Shown: one piece after another, positions 53,333 through 62,923 of the stretch
Layout of the letters: every line of letters starts with the position of its first letter
How positions within the stretch are numbered: the stretch's first letter is position 1
NCBI GenBank assembly: GCA_046351135.1
Contig: JAXLZA010000002.1
Coordinates: forward strand, 434,001 to 498,000
Source of the DNA: UBA4427 sp046351135
Lineage (GTDB): Bacteria; Myxococcota_A; UBA9160; UBA4427
Length of the DNA: 64,000 bases
Direction: 5' to 3'
Program-made: the position numbers and the translations under genes
The notes under the pieces: model-generated
Databases searched by the model: none
Seen by the model: the letters and a program-made list of their open reading frames with translations, nothing else
What the model was told of the DNA's origin: nothing

Positions 53333-54049
53333 CTAGCGTCGGCGCGAGGCCAGCGCCGCGAGGCCGAGGCCCATCAGCAGCGCGGTGCCCGGCTCCGGGA
53401 TCACGCTCAGGGCGTAGGTCGCGTTCGTGAACGGGAGCTCGTTGCCGCCCGCGCCGATCGCCAGGGCGCCGCTGGCCGCGTCGGTGCCGAACACGAGGTT
53501 CAGGTTCTGGGTCGGGCCGGAGTTGTTGACCAGGAGCTTGTACGACACGCGGAAGTGGATGCCGTTCGCGCCCGTCTCGCCGAGCGGGCCGTTGTCGAGG
53601 GTGCCGTCGCCGTTGTGGGCGCCGGTGTCGACGCCGTTGAACAGCGAGGTCGTCACGGCCTGGGGGTTCAGCAGGTTCAGGGCCCACACGTTGGTCGGCG
53701 CGGTGCGCGTATTCGGCAGACCGTCGGTGTTGTTCGGGTCGGCGTCGAAACCGGTGCTGAAGGCGTTGGCCGCCACGAGGCCGCCGGCCTGCAGCTGGAG
53801 ACCGCTGCTGATGGCCGCCGTGTTTCCGGGGGTGTCGAAGCCGCTGACGGAGACGCCGAGGCCGAAGACGCCGACGTGGGTCGGGTTGTCGAGCCGGAGG
53901 TCGAAGGTGATGGTGTCGCCGTTCTGCAGGAAGCTCGTGCTCGCACCGGTCGACGAGACGTTCACGATCGAGATGCCGAGCGCGCTCGCACCCGTCGGCA
54001 TGGCGAACAAGAGCGCCGCCGCCGCGATGGCCTTGTTGAATCGAATCAT
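53333..54049 (-). CDS. PEP-CTERM sorting-domain protein (tandem copy 2)
   Basis: This 238-residue secreted protein is paralogous to 51760-52482. It has a signal peptide to about residue 22 (PTGASA), the NVSSTGASTSFLQNGDTITF block, a variable middle, FTNATYALSVIPEPGTALLM, and final SRRR. The ATG has GAGGAAGAAG upstream. The conserved ends and divergent middle suggest a scaffold with a variable surface. Its leader shares conserved hairpins with the first copy. Confidence 0.9.
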   Translation of the reverse strand: MIRFNKAIAAAALLFAMPTGASALGISIVNVSSTGASTSFLQNGDTITFDLRLDNPTHVGVFGLGVSVSGFDTPGNTAAISSGLQLQAGGLVAANAFSTGFDADPNNTDGLPNTRTAPTNVWALNLLNPQAVTTSLFNGVDTGAHNGDGTLDNGPLGETGANGIHFRVSYKLLVNNSGPTQNLNLVFGTDAASGALAIGAGGNELPFTNATYALSVIPEPGTALLMGLGLAALASRRR

Positions 54050-54442
54050 TTGCTTCTTCCTCTTTTCCTGCCACAGCGCGAACGCCGATAGCGTCACGAC
54101 CCCGCTCGAGCGGGGACGTCGGCACGAGCACGCCGCCGCACCATGCGACGGTCCGTTCGTGCGATGTCGTGATCTGGAGGAGGAGGAGAACGAGCGTCGA
54201 TCCGAAGTCCAGGCCCGGGTCGGTGACCCGTCTGCCTGCGCCCTGGCTTGATTCGAGGTGTTTCCCAGCACCTCGAGCCCGAGCGATCCCGATCGATGAA
54301 GGCTTCTTCTCGCATTCCTCGCGAACGAGGAGAGAGAAGCCCGCCCAGCCGAATATCCCTTCACGCGTCGGGACGGATGTCCCGGCGAGTGACCTTCCCA
54401 GATCGAGGTCGATCCTACTATGGGCACCGGGAAAAGTGTGGG
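54050..54442 (-). promoter_or_regulatory. Conserved structured 5' leader of PEP-CTERM copy 2
   Basis: This leader is homologous to 52483-52915. It has the TAGTAGGAT block (54411-54421), a GATC-TGGGAA-GGTC hairpin (54391-54404), a hairpin CGGGAC/GTCCCG (54369-54384), a GGGATATTCGGCTG block, a longer two-part hairpin (54301-54341), and a stem with the conserved CTGGGAAA loop (54253-54276). A pyrimidine tract (54173-54190) faces the ribosome-binding site. Several stems differ from copy 1 but still pair. Confidence 0.6.
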
Positions 54443-54569
54443 GATTTTTTAGGATCCGATCGATTTTTGCGAGTCGGTCGACCCGAAGGGAAGTCGGGTC
54501 GGAGTCGGCCGAAGACTCCTGCCAGTCGGCGCCGAGAGGCAATCCGGGGACCGAGACGCCGGTGGGCGC

Positions 54570-56786
54570 TCAGGAATCGGTCGCCGGTCGCTCGCGCCGG
54601 GGCGGGGCGATCGCGATCCCGTGCCGCAGCCAATCGAGCTGCTCGGGGCGCACGACGGGGAGGTGGGCCAGCAGCGTCGCCCGGGCCTCCGTGTCGGCGC
54701 CCTTCAGCTTCTCGAGGGTCGCGCTCCAGCCCGTCGCCTCGCCGCCCCCGGAGAGGCTGCGCTGCTCGAACGCGCGGGCGACCTCGAGGGCTTCGTCGAG
54801 GCGGCCAAGCTGGGCGAGGCTCCAGACGATCCGCCAGGCGGCCAGCGGATCCGAGGGGTAGTCGCGGAGGATCGCGCGGTCGATCGAGAGGGCGCGGTCG
54901 TACAGGCCGAGCACGGCGTAGATCAGCGCGAGACGGTGGGCCTGGGGATCCATGCGGCCCTCGCGTCGCGCCTGTCGCACCGAATCGATCAGCGCCTCGA
55001 AGTCGAAGGGGATCAGGCCATGGGACAGGGCCCAGCCCGTCGCCGAGCGGACGACCCGCTCCGGCTCGAATCCGCGTTCCCGGTCGAAGGGCACCCCCGC
55101 GCGCTCGTAGTAGCGGGCGATGCGCTCGAGGTTCGCCGCGTTCCGCTCGCCGCGGCGCAGATACACGGCGTTTCGCAGATTGCGGAAGACGAGGATCCAG
55201 CCGGGCTCGTGTTCGAGGTGGCGCACGCTGCACGGGACCGGGCGTCCCGGCGTCGCCTCGATCGGAAAGCCGAGGCCGAGGAAGAGGTCGAAGCCCATGC
55301 GATCGAGGAGCGCCGAGTAGTCCTCGTCCGCCCGCAGGCGCTGGCGGGCGCCGATCGCCAGGTTGGCCTCCATCGCGTCCTTCGCGACGTTCATCGTGCC
55401 GCTCGACGCCATCTGGAGCTTCGGGGCCAGCCAGAAGGACATGAAGCCGCCGAGGGGATAGTCGTTGAAGATCCGGCCCTCGACGCCGGTATCGGCGAGG
55501 AACCAGATCGCCTCGGTGTTGTACCGCTCCGCCGAATAGGGCACCGAGTAGTCCCCACCGTCGGCGAGCAGGGCCCGGGAGACGAGCGGCCAGTCGCCCT
55601 GGCGGAAGTGGAGCAGCGCGACCGCGACCGCGAATCCCGCGGCGAGCCCGGGGCGGCGCACGCGGCTCGCCAGCGCTCCGAGCACCGCGAGCGCGAAGAA
55701 GGCCAGCCACAGGAACCGCGAGGCGCTCGCGGCGGCGACGAGTCCCGCGCCGGCGAGGGCGAGCAGGGCCGGATCGACGCGGGGCGCGGTGCGCCGCGTG
55801 CGCTCGCGCAGGAGGACGACGATCGCCAGGGCGGTGGCCGCGATGGCCAGCCAGCAGAGGCTCCAGGCGGCGACCGTCGGCGGCAGGAAGGGGACCGGCC
55901 AGGCCATCAGATTCGTCGGATTCCACTCGTCCGCGATCGCGCCGAGGTCGAGCGTCCGCTCGCCCGAGCGGAAGTAGGCGAGGTGGGCCGCCGGTCCCTG
56001 CGGATTGGCGAGGCTCGCGATGCCCATCGCGAGCGCGGCGACCGCCAGCCGGCGGGCGCGCGCCCCTTCGCCGTCGGCGTCGCGGGGCGTGGCCTCGTCG
56101 GACGCGCGCCCCCCGAGTCGCGACGCCAGGGCGGCGATCCCGGCGCCCGTCGCGGCCGCGAGCACGAGCACGGGACCGAGCAGGAAGGCGGCGTGGACGT
56201 TCGCCCAGACGGCGGTGATCAGCGCGGCGACGGCGATCCGGCGCGGGCCCGGGCCGGTGCGCGGAACGAGCAGCAGCAGCACGAGCGCGAGGGTCGCGGC
56301 GATCGAGAAGAGCTCGGGGCGCAGCTGCACGACCCGATAGGTCGAGAGCGCGACGAAGCCCAGGGTTCCGGCGCTCGCGATCGCCGGGCTCGAGCCCGTT
56401 CGCCGGAGCGTCCGCCAGGCGAGGACGAGGATGCCGAGCACCGCGAGCGCGTGCAGCGCGCGGAGCCCATCGAAGCCCGTGAGCGCGTAGCCCTCGAAGA
56501 TCGCGACCGAGCCGAGCCAGGAGCTCGGCTCCGGCGGGCCGGGGGCCGCGAACAGGAAGGGGTCGCGTTCGAGCCAGGGGCCGCTGCGCGCGAAGACCTC
56601 GCCGAGCGAGAGGTGGATCCAGGTGTCGTTCGCGTAGAGGGGCTGGCCGGCGAGCACGACGGTGGCCGCGACCGTGGCCAGGGCGACGAGATGGGTCAGG
56701 CCGGTCTCGAGCCGATCGGGCAGTCCCCGCGCCGGCGGGACGCCGTCCTCTCCGTCGCGCGAGCCGGCGTCCGTAGGTCCGATCAC
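54570..56786 (-). CDS. Polytopic membrane protein, possible GT-C-type glycosyltransferase
   Basis: This 738-residue protein has about ten hydrophobic helices in its first 430 residues and a soluble helical C-terminal part with TPR-like segments (ALIYAVLGLYDRALSIDRAI). An acidic loop after the first helix, ANDTWIHLSLGE (Asp54), resembles the catalytic loop of dolichyl- or polyprenyl-phosphate glycosyltransferases. This assignment is tentative. It starts with GTG overlapping the barrel-protein stop by 4 nt. The sequence FNDYPLGGFMSFWLAP is typical of large uncharacterised membrane proteins of this kind. Confidence 0.75.
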   Translation of the reverse strand: MIGPTDAGSRDGEDGVPPARGLPDRLETGLTHLVALATVAATVVLAGQPLYANDTWIHLSLGEVFARSGPWLERDPFLFAAPGPPEPSSWLGSVAIFEGYALTGFDGLRALHALAVLGILVLAWRTLRRTGSSPAIASAGTLGFVALSTYRVVQLRPELFSIAATLALVLLLLVPRTGPGPRRIAVAALITAVWANVHAAFLLGPVLVLAAATGAGIAALASRLGGRASDEATPRDADGEGARARRLAVAALAMGIASLANPQGPAAHLAYFRSGERTLDLGAIADEWNPTNLMAWPVPFLPPTVAAWSLCWLAIAATALAIVVLLRERTRRTAPRVDPALLALAGAGLVAAASASRFLWLAFFALAVLGALASRVRRPGLAAGFAVAVALLHFRQGDWPLVSRALLADGGDYSVPYSAERYNTEAIWFLADTGVEGRIFNDYPLGGFMSFWLAPKLQMASSGTMNVAKDAMEANLAIGARQRLRADEDYSALLDRMGFDLFLGLGFPIEATPGRPVPCSVRHLEHEPGWILVFRNLRNAVYLRRGERNAANLERIARYYERAGVPFDRERGFEPERVVRSATGWALSHGLIPFDFEALIDSVRQARREGRMDPQAHRLALIYAVLGLYDRALSIDRAILRDYPSDPLAAWRIVWSLAQLGRLDEALEVARAFEQRSLSGGGEATGWSATLEKLKGADTEARATLLAHLPVVRPEQLDWLRHGIAIAPPRRERPATDS

Positions 56787-57850
56787 CAGAAGCGCTTGGG
56801 GATCCAGTTGAGGTGGACCCCGGCGGTCGCGCGGTAGGCCCAGGGATCCTGGGTGTACTTCCAGGTGGCGCATTCGTTGGGCTGCCCGCCCGAGACGTTG
56901 CACTGCTGCATCTTGGTCTTGACCGAGGTGAACGAGTAGGCCGCGTGGCCGCGCGCGTACAGCGAGATCGAGAACGGGCCCCACTGCAGGCCGGGGACGT
57001 ATTCGATCTCGACCGACGGGCCGGCCGAATGGAAGACCTCCCGTCGGCTCTCGTCGAGCAGGATGAACCGGAAGTCCTCGAGGCCCTGGCGCGCGCCGGT
57101 ATCGCCGTTGAGGCGCACCGCACGGCGGGTCTGCGCGAAGACGTCGACGATGGTCCGGCTGTACATCACGGCCGGCTTGATCCGGATGAGCTGGTCCCCG
57201 GGGATCGGAAACTCGAAGGAGGCGCCCAGCCCGGCATGGACCTGCGGGCCCTGCTGCTGGGCCGTGATCTGGGTGCCGACACCGGAGAGGGTCCGCTCGC
57301 CGAAGGGCGTCGTGCTCTCGGAGCCGGGCGGGAGCACGGGAAACTCGATCTTGCCCGGATTGCCGCGCCGGGCGAGCTGCGTCTCGGTGCCGAACGGCGC
57401 GGAGAGGTTGACCTCCATGAACAGCCGGGGACGGCCCGGCACGTCGAGCCCGGGCGTCAACGCACCGAAGGTTCCGCCCACGAGGAAGGACATCACGAGC
57501 TCGCGCGATCGCTCGGGCGCCGAGACCTGCGTTCCTTCGTCGCCGTACTGGGAGTTCGGAGGACGCACGCGGGGGCCGGTGATCTGGGTCGAGGTCGACG
57601 AGCCCTTCGCGGAATGACCGAAGATCCCGATCTCCGGGTTCCCGTAGATCACCCAGTCCTGGATCGACGGGATGCCGGCGACGCCGCCGTCGAGCCCGGA
57701 CTGGGCCGAGGCGATCGAAGACGCCAGGGCCGAGACCAGCGCGCCGGACAAGGCCGCAATCCGGGCGCAGGCTCGCGCTCGTCGCATTCGGGAGATCGCA
57801 CGGGGATTCGAGGAGTCGTTCGGGCAGGGGGCGCGCATGTTTGGCTTCAT
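56783..57850 (-). CDS. Exported beta-barrel-like protein (copy B)
   Basis: This 355-residue protein has a signal peptide (ALSGALVSALASSIASAQ) after an N-terminal Arg-rich stretch. Its beta-rich body contains VPGRPRLF, VLPPGSEST, FHSAGPSVEIE and the aromatic end LNWIPKRFW, which suits outer-membrane insertion. It is a paralog of 37109-38074. Alternative starts are ATG 57838 and ATG 57787; the last gives the most normal signal peptide. It is translationally coupled to the polytopic membrane gene, a difference from copy A. Confidence 0.8.
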   Translation of the reverse strand: MKPNMRAPCPNDSSNPRAISRMRRARACARIAALSGALVSALASSIASAQSGLDGGVAGIPSIQDWVIYGNPEIGIFGHSAKGSSTSTQITGPRVRPPNSQYGDEGTQVSAPERSRELVMSFLVGGTFGALTPGLDVPGRPRLFMEVNLSAPFGTETQLARRGNPGKIEFPVLPPGSESTTPFGERTLSGVGTQITAQQQGPQVHAGLGASFEFPIPGDQLIRIKPAVMYSRTIVDVFAQTRRAVRLNGDTGARQGLEDFRFILLDESRREVFHSAGPSVEIEYVPGLQWGPFSISLYARGHAAYSFTSVKTKMQQCNVSGGQPNECATWKYTQDPWAYRATAGVHLNWIPKRFW

Positions 57851-58477
57851 CTCGAGCGGCCGTGCTTCACGCGGCCGGCGGGGCTCCGTCTGGAGGCATA
57901 ACTAGACCCGAGTCGACGGCTCCGCGCAAGGATGCCGTGCGAGATTTGCGAGCCTGCCCGACGTCACCGGACTGTGATGGCACGTCAGGTCCCAGCGGAG
58001 TCGTCCCGCGAGCAACGGCCGCCTCCATTGGAATGGGGGCACGGGCGATGGCCCCGCTCGACGTTCCCACCGCGGCGGGTTCCGCCCAGCCATGGTATTC
58101 CGACGACGGCCCTGCGGAGGCGATCCCCGTCCGCAGCCCGGGCTCGATTCGAGCGTCCCGTCTCCCGCTGATGTTCCGTCATCCCGGAGACGGGCGATGG
58201 GGCGCACCCCCGAGCTCGAAAGGCCGCGCAGTATTCATCACGATCATTGATCCCGCAATGCAACCCGAGTAGTCTCGGTGCGCCCGTGTTTCTGCGCCGG
58301 CTCCATCGTCGGAGCCAGGTCGATTCAGATTGCCCAGGACCGCAGTCGTGTCTCGGACCGTTCGCCGAAGCGGGGCGGAGTCTGCCAGGGATCGCGTGGA
58401 AATGAATCCGCCGCGGTCGTCCTCGCCGACTGCGCATCGTGCGGAAGACCCGCCGGTCGCGCGCGTGGAGTGGATCG
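57851..58477. promoter_or_regulatory. Long divergent intergenic region between barrel and receptor genes
   Basis: These 627 nt have no convincing gene. They hold the divergent promoters of the copy-B barrel and receptor genes. A 9-bp inverted repeat (58157-58165 with 58186-58194) and a hairpin near 58299-58316 are visible. The same junction in copy A is only 67 nt long, so this region has gained or kept sequence. Part of its right end could be coding if the receptor starts at GTG 58439. Confidence 0.5.
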
Positions 58478-61120
58478 ATGGGTCGGTTTCCGATTCCGGG
58501 GAATGAAGCCACGATGGTTGCAGCGAGAGCCGATCGAAGTACAGGAGCGACCGTCGCGTGGGGCCGGCGCCTCGCACGCGGTGCCTCGCTGTGGGTCTGG
58601 GCGTCCGCCGCGTTCGGGCTCGCGACGCCCGTCGCCGCGCAGCAGAGCGGCGCTGCAGACCCGTTCGCCGGCGTCGAAGAGATGGTCGTCACGGGAACCG
58701 GGAACGCGGAGCTGCTGAATCCGTCGAGCACCTCCGCGATCGCCTTCGACACGAAGGACCTCGCGAACATCGGCGTCGAGGACGTCGGGGATCTCGACGC
58801 CTACGTCCCGAATCTCGAGATCGCGTCGGTCAACGCGACGAACGCGTCGTTCTTCGTCCGCGGCGTCGGCCTCCAGGACTTCGGCGCCAATGCGTCGAGC
58901 TCGGTGCCGATCTTCCAGGACGGCGTGCCGCGCAATCCGTCCGCGACGCAGCTCACGGGCCTCTTCGACATCGGCGGACTCTCGGTCCTGAAGGGGCCGC
59001 AGGGCTCCGGGAACTTCCGGAACGCGTCGGCCGGCGCCTTCATCGTGAAGACCCAGGCGCCGAGCGACGAATTCGGCGGTTATGCGCGCATGACGCTCGC
59101 GCGGATCGCCTCCGTCGATGCCCGCGACGCCAACCGATACCAGTTCGAGACCGCCGTCAACTCGCCCATCTACGAGGACATCGTCACGGCGCGCATCTCG
59201 GCGCGCTACAGCCACGAGAACCCGTTCTGGGAGAATCGCTGCGCCAACCGGACGCCGATCGCCGACCGACCGGTGCAGGGCGGGCCGCCGTCGGCCTCGG
59301 TCGGCATCTGCGGGGAGCAGGTCCGAAACGGCGAGAAGAGCCAGGTCCAGCCCTTCCTCAACCGGTACATCGGCGAGATCGACGACTACGCGATCCGCGG
59401 CCAGCTCCGGATCAAGCCGCCCGAGCTTCCGATGGAATGGACCGTCCGGGTCGAGTTCTCGAACCTCAATCGCGACTCGACGGCGGGCCAGGCGCTCGGG
59501 ACCGGTGGCAATCGGGTCGGTCAGGGCGACATCCTCGGCTATCGGGACCGGGACCTGACGAACCGCGAGAACTTCCTGCGCTCGGATTTCCGCGCCAAGA
59601 ATCCGACGCTGTCGACGACCGAGATCAATCGCCTCGCCGCGCTGCGCCTCGCCAAGGAGGTCTACAAGACTCCGGGCGACCGCCATCCCTACGCGGGCGA
59701 CCTCGATCAGCCGGGCAAGACCCTGCTCGAGACCCACTCGGTCTCGACGACCGGCGTCATCGACCTCGACTTCGCCGAGGCGACGGTCAACTTCGGCTTC
59801 ATCGACTATCGCAAGTCGGAGTCGCGCGACACGGATCTCACGCCGAACGTCCGGTTCTCCGCGGCGGGCGACGACCAGGCCTGGGAGTACTACGGCGACT
59901 TCAGCCTGAAGGGCGACGCGGTCGGTGAGCTTCCGGTCTCCTGGGACTTCGGCGCGTACACGATGCTCGAGCAGGTCGAGGCCTTCAACGACCAGTCCCT
60001 CTTCGGCGACACGCAGCAGCAGAACGAGTTCACCCAGGAGATCTTCAGCGGCGGCGCCTATCTGAACATCGACTACGAGTTCCTCGAGTCCTTCACCCTC
60101 TCGGCGGGCGCCCGCTACAACTGGGAGCGCAAGGACTTCGAAGTCAAGAACACCCAGATCACGGAGCCGTTCCCGGGCTTCCAGGTCCGCAGCATCAACC
60201 AGTCCGACAATCAGCGGACCTGGGACGCGTTCACGGGCTTCGTGAACCTCGAGTACGCCTTCACCGAGGACGTCTCGACCTATCTGAAGTACTCGCGCGG
60301 ATTCAAGGCGGGCCATTTCAACCCGAGCGACGCGACCGCCGCCAAGATCCCCGGGCGAGGCTACGCCGACCCGGAGCAGATCGACGCGGTCGAGTGGGGC
60401 GTCAATGCCAGCTTCTGGGCGGACCGGGTCACGTCGAACGGCTCCTTCTTCTATTACAACTACCGCAACTACCAGGTGTTCCGGCTCACGACGAACTTCC
60501 AGGGCGTCTCGCGCGTCGTCCAGAACGCCGCGCAGGCGCGCAACTACGGCGCCGAGCTCGAGTTCATCGTGCGGCCGCTCGAGGGCTACGTGCCCGAGGA
60601 GATCGAGGGGCTGACCGTCACGCTGCGCGGCGGCTGGCTCGAGGCCCAGTTCGTCGAGTTCACCGTCGTCGAGCAGCGCTTCTTCGCGGGTGGCAGCCTC
60701 GGTGTTCCGATCGACTACTCGGGCAACTCGCTGCTGAATGCGGCCAACCTGCAGGCCTCGGCGATCTTCAACTGGCCGGTCGTCACCCGCAGCTTCGGCA
60801 CGATCACGCCCCAGTACGACTTCACCTGGACCGACGACACGCCCTACGATCCGAACAACGGTCGCGGCGAGCCCGACGTGGTCGGCAACAATCGCTTCCA
60901 GCCCTATCTCCTCGGCAACCGCGCCTACATCCTCCACAACCTCCGCGTCTCGTGGACGCCGCCGGGCGACTCGGGCGTGACGGTGGCGGGCTGGTGTCGG
61001 AACCTGACCGATCAGCGCTACAAGACCTTCGCCGTCGATCTCTCGACCTTCAGCGGTCAGCAGCTCTGGTACATGGCCGATCCGCGGGTCTGCGGCGCCG
61101 ACTTCCGCTTCACCTGGTAG
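58478..61120 (+). CDS. TonB-dependent outer-membrane receptor (copy B)
   Basis: This receptor of about 880 residues is paralogous to 34381-37041. It has a signal peptide ending GLATPVAAQ, a TonB-box-like EEMVVTGTG, a plug with FFVRGVGLQDF and KGPQGSGNFRNASAGAF, and a barrel ending in an aromatic residue (DFRFTW). Starts at GTG 58439 and ATG 58514 are also possible; 58478 has the best-placed GGAG. It presumably imports a ligand related to, but not the same as, that of copy A. Confidence 0.92.
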   Translation: MGRFPIPGNEATMVAARADRSTGATVAWGRRLARGASLWVWASAAFGLATPVAAQQSGAADPFAGVEEMVVTGTGNAELLNPSSTSAIAFDTKDLANIGVEDVGDLDAYVPNLEIASVNATNASFFVRGVGLQDFGANASSSVPIFQDGVPRNPSATQLTGLFDIGGLSVLKGPQGSGNFRNASAGAFIVKTQAPSDEFGGYARMTLARIASVDARDANRYQFETAVNSPIYEDIVTARISARYSHENPFWENRCANRTPIADRPVQGGPPSASVGICGEQVRNGEKSQVQPFLNRYIGEIDDYAIRGQLRIKPPELPMEWTVRVEFSNLNRDSTAGQALGTGGNRVGQGDILGYRDRDLTNRENFLRSDFRAKNPTLSTTEINRLAALRLAKEVYKTPGDRHPYAGDLDQPGKTLLETHSVSTTGVIDLDFAEATVNFGFIDYRKSESRDTDLTPNVRFSAAGDDQAWEYYGDFSLKGDAVGELPVSWDFGAYTMLEQVEAFNDQSLFGDTQQQNEFTQEIFSGGAYLNIDYEFLESFTLSAGARYNWERKDFEVKNTQITEPFPGFQVRSINQSDNQRTWDAFTGFVNLEYAFTEDVSTYLKYSRGFKAGHFNPSDATAAKIPGRGYADPEQIDAVEWGVNASFWADRVTSNGSFFYYNYRNYQVFRLTTNFQGVSRVVQNAAQARNYGAELEFIVRPLEGYVPEEIEGLTVTLRGGWLEAQFVEFTVVEQRFFAGGSLGVPIDYSGNSLLNAANLQASAIFNWPVVTRSFGTITPQYDFTWTDDTPYDPNNGRGEPDVVGNNRFQPYLLGNRAYILHNLRVSWTPPGDSGVTVAGWCRNLTDQRYKTFAVDLSTFSGQQLWYMADPRVCGADFRFTW

Positions 61121-61351
61121 GGGGGCCGGCGCCCGCCGCGTGGCGATGAGCCATGCGGGCGGGACGACGCAGACGGCCCCGGGCGGGCGGTCACGCAAGC
61201 GACCGGGCACGGCGCATGCGGCCGGGCGGGCAGCCAGGCGGGTGGCCACGCCTGCGATCGGGTGGGCGATCCGGACTGGGATCACGCGGGCGATCCGGCC
61301 GAAGCGGCGACGCGAGCCGCGCCGTCCACACGGCGCGCCTTCGTCGCTTCG

Positions 61352-61377
61352 GAGTCTCCGGGCAGGCCCGGAGGCTC
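61352..61377 (-). terminator. Terminator-like hairpin after sulfatase-like gene, copy B
   Basis: An 11-bp stem with one G-T pair (61352-61362 with 61367-61377) lies 7 nt beyond the stop on the minus strand. No T-run is present. Confidence 0.6.
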
Positions 61378-61384
61378 AGGGCAG

Positions 61385-62800
61385 CTAGGGCAGCTGGTAG
61401 CCGAGCGCTCGGAGCTGATCGAGCTGCATCTGGTCCAGCTTGATCTCCTTCGACTCGAAGGCGGAGCGCTGGTCCAGCACCTCCTTCGCCTTCTCGCGCA
61501 GCCGATCCGCTTCTTCCTTGTGGGCCAGGATCTGGTTCGAGCGCTGGCCGTCGGTGGTCGAGAGCAGGACCTCGTAGGGACGGCCGTTCAGGGCGGAGCC
61601 CGAGACGTAGCGGTACTCGTCCTCGACGATGCTGACGGAGGCGAGGCGATTGCCGCCGGGCGTGCCCCAGTTCTCGTCGAGGAAGGCGACGGAGGTCTCG
61701 GCCTCGGCGTCGGCCGGGGCGACCGGGGCGCCGCCCGCCGCCGCGAGGATCTCGGGCTTGCGGGAACGACCGTCGAGATCGGGGCCCTGGCCGGGCAGGC
61801 CGAGCAGGTCGAGCAGCGTGGGCCAGATGTCGAGGTTGCTCGTCCGCGACTTCACGACGAGCCCGGGCGAGAGCTTGACGGGCAGGGAGAGGATGACCGG
61901 CGTCTCCGTGGTCTCGGGGAAGACCTCGCGCGCATGGCCTTCGAAGCCGCGCTCGCCGAACGCCTCGCCGTGGTCCGAGATGAGGACCACGATCGTGTTC
62001 GTCAGCAGGCCGCGCTTGACGAGGTAGTCGTACAGCGTCGAGATGACCCAGTCCTCGCGCAGGATCGAGTTGTCGTAGATGTCCGAGACGGCGTTGCCGA
62101 AGAGGGCCGATTCCTGGTCGTAGGTGTACTCGTGGACGTCCATGAGGTGGAGATAGAGGAACCAGCGCGACGACTTGCCGTGGATGCGCAGGAACTCGAT
62201 CGCGTCCGCCACCACGCTCTCGTCCGTGCCCGCGAGGTCCGCGTTCGGCCGCATGCGGCGGATCTGGGGATCACCGTAGCCGCCGAGGGGCTTGTAGTAC
62301 TTCTCGAAGCCCTGGGCGAAGCCGAACGAGGGGTTGACCCAGCCGTTGCGGTAGAGCCCGACGGTCTTGAAGCCCGCCTCGGACAGGATCTCCGCCGGCA
62401 TCTCGACCTGATCGGAAATCGTGTGGTTGAAGCGCGTGACGCCGACGTGGAGGGGGGTGCGCGCCGACCACATCGAGGCCATCGAGCTCTTCGTCCAGGA
62501 CGACTGCGCGATGTTGCGCTCGAAGCGGATGCCGCTGGCCGCGAGCTTCGAGAGGAACGGCGTCGTGTCCCGCTCGTAGCCGTAGGCGCTCATGCGCTGG
62601 GCGCGCAGGGTATCGACCACGATGAACAGGACGTTGGTGTCCTCGCGGTCCGCCAGCGCCTCGATCTCGGCCGCGCCGCCCTTCGGACGGTCGTCGGTCG
62701 GCTCGGCCTCGACGTGGATCGTCGAATAGGCGTAGAGGGCGAGGGCGCCCGCTCCTGCCAGGAGGATGGGCCAGATGCGTCGCTTGGTGTCGGTGGTCAT
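61385..62800 (-). CDS. Membrane-anchored sulfatase-superfamily hydrolase with Thr at nucleophile site (copy B)
   Basis: This 471-residue protein has an N-terminal anchor helix (residues 9-26) and the same domain as 32739-34157. It has VVDTLRAQRM (Asp63), SSWTKSSMASMW with Thr103 at the nucleophile place, HLMDVHEY and ISDHGEAFGERGFEGHAREV. Both paralogs end with a DQLRALGYQLP-type motif. The conserved Thr in both copies supports a true Thr nucleophile rather than a formylglycine sulfatase. It is divergent from the TPR gene by 123 nt. Confidence 0.87.
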   Translation of the reverse strand: MTTDTKRRIWPILLAGAGALALYAYSTIHVEAEPTDDRPKGGAAEIEALADREDTNVLFIVVDTLRAQRMSAYGYERDTTPFLSKLAASGIRFERNIAQSSWTKSSMASMWSARTPLHVGVTRFNHTISDQVEMPAEILSEAGFKTVGLYRNGWVNPSFGFAQGFEKYYKPLGGYGDPQIRRMRPNADLAGTDESVVADAIEFLRIHGKSSRWFLYLHLMDVHEYTYDQESALFGNAVSDIYDNSILREDWVISTLYDYLVKRGLLTNTIVVLISDHGEAFGERGFEGHAREVFPETTETPVILSLPVKLSPGLVVKSRTSNLDIWPTLLDLLGLPGQGPDLDGRSRKPEILAAAGGAPVAPADAEAETSVAFLDENWGTPGGNRLASVSIVEDEYRYVSGSALNGRPYEVLLSTTDGQRSNQILAHKEEADRLREKAKEVLDQRSAFESKEIKLDQMQLDQLRALGYQLP

Positions 62801-62923
62801 CGCGGCGCGACGCTATCGAATCCCCGCCTGCGCGGAAACCTGGAGGCCTTCGCGCCACAGGCCCGACGGCTCCGCTTCCCATCGCGGGCACCGGCCGCGA
62901 CGCGTCCTGCTAAGGTCTGCGCC

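Noticed and set aside
52845..53336. 163-codon plus-strand frame in the region between the PEP-CTERM genes
   Set aside because: It crosses the putative promoter and a terminator, lacks a ribosome-binding site and has Arg-rich random-like composition.
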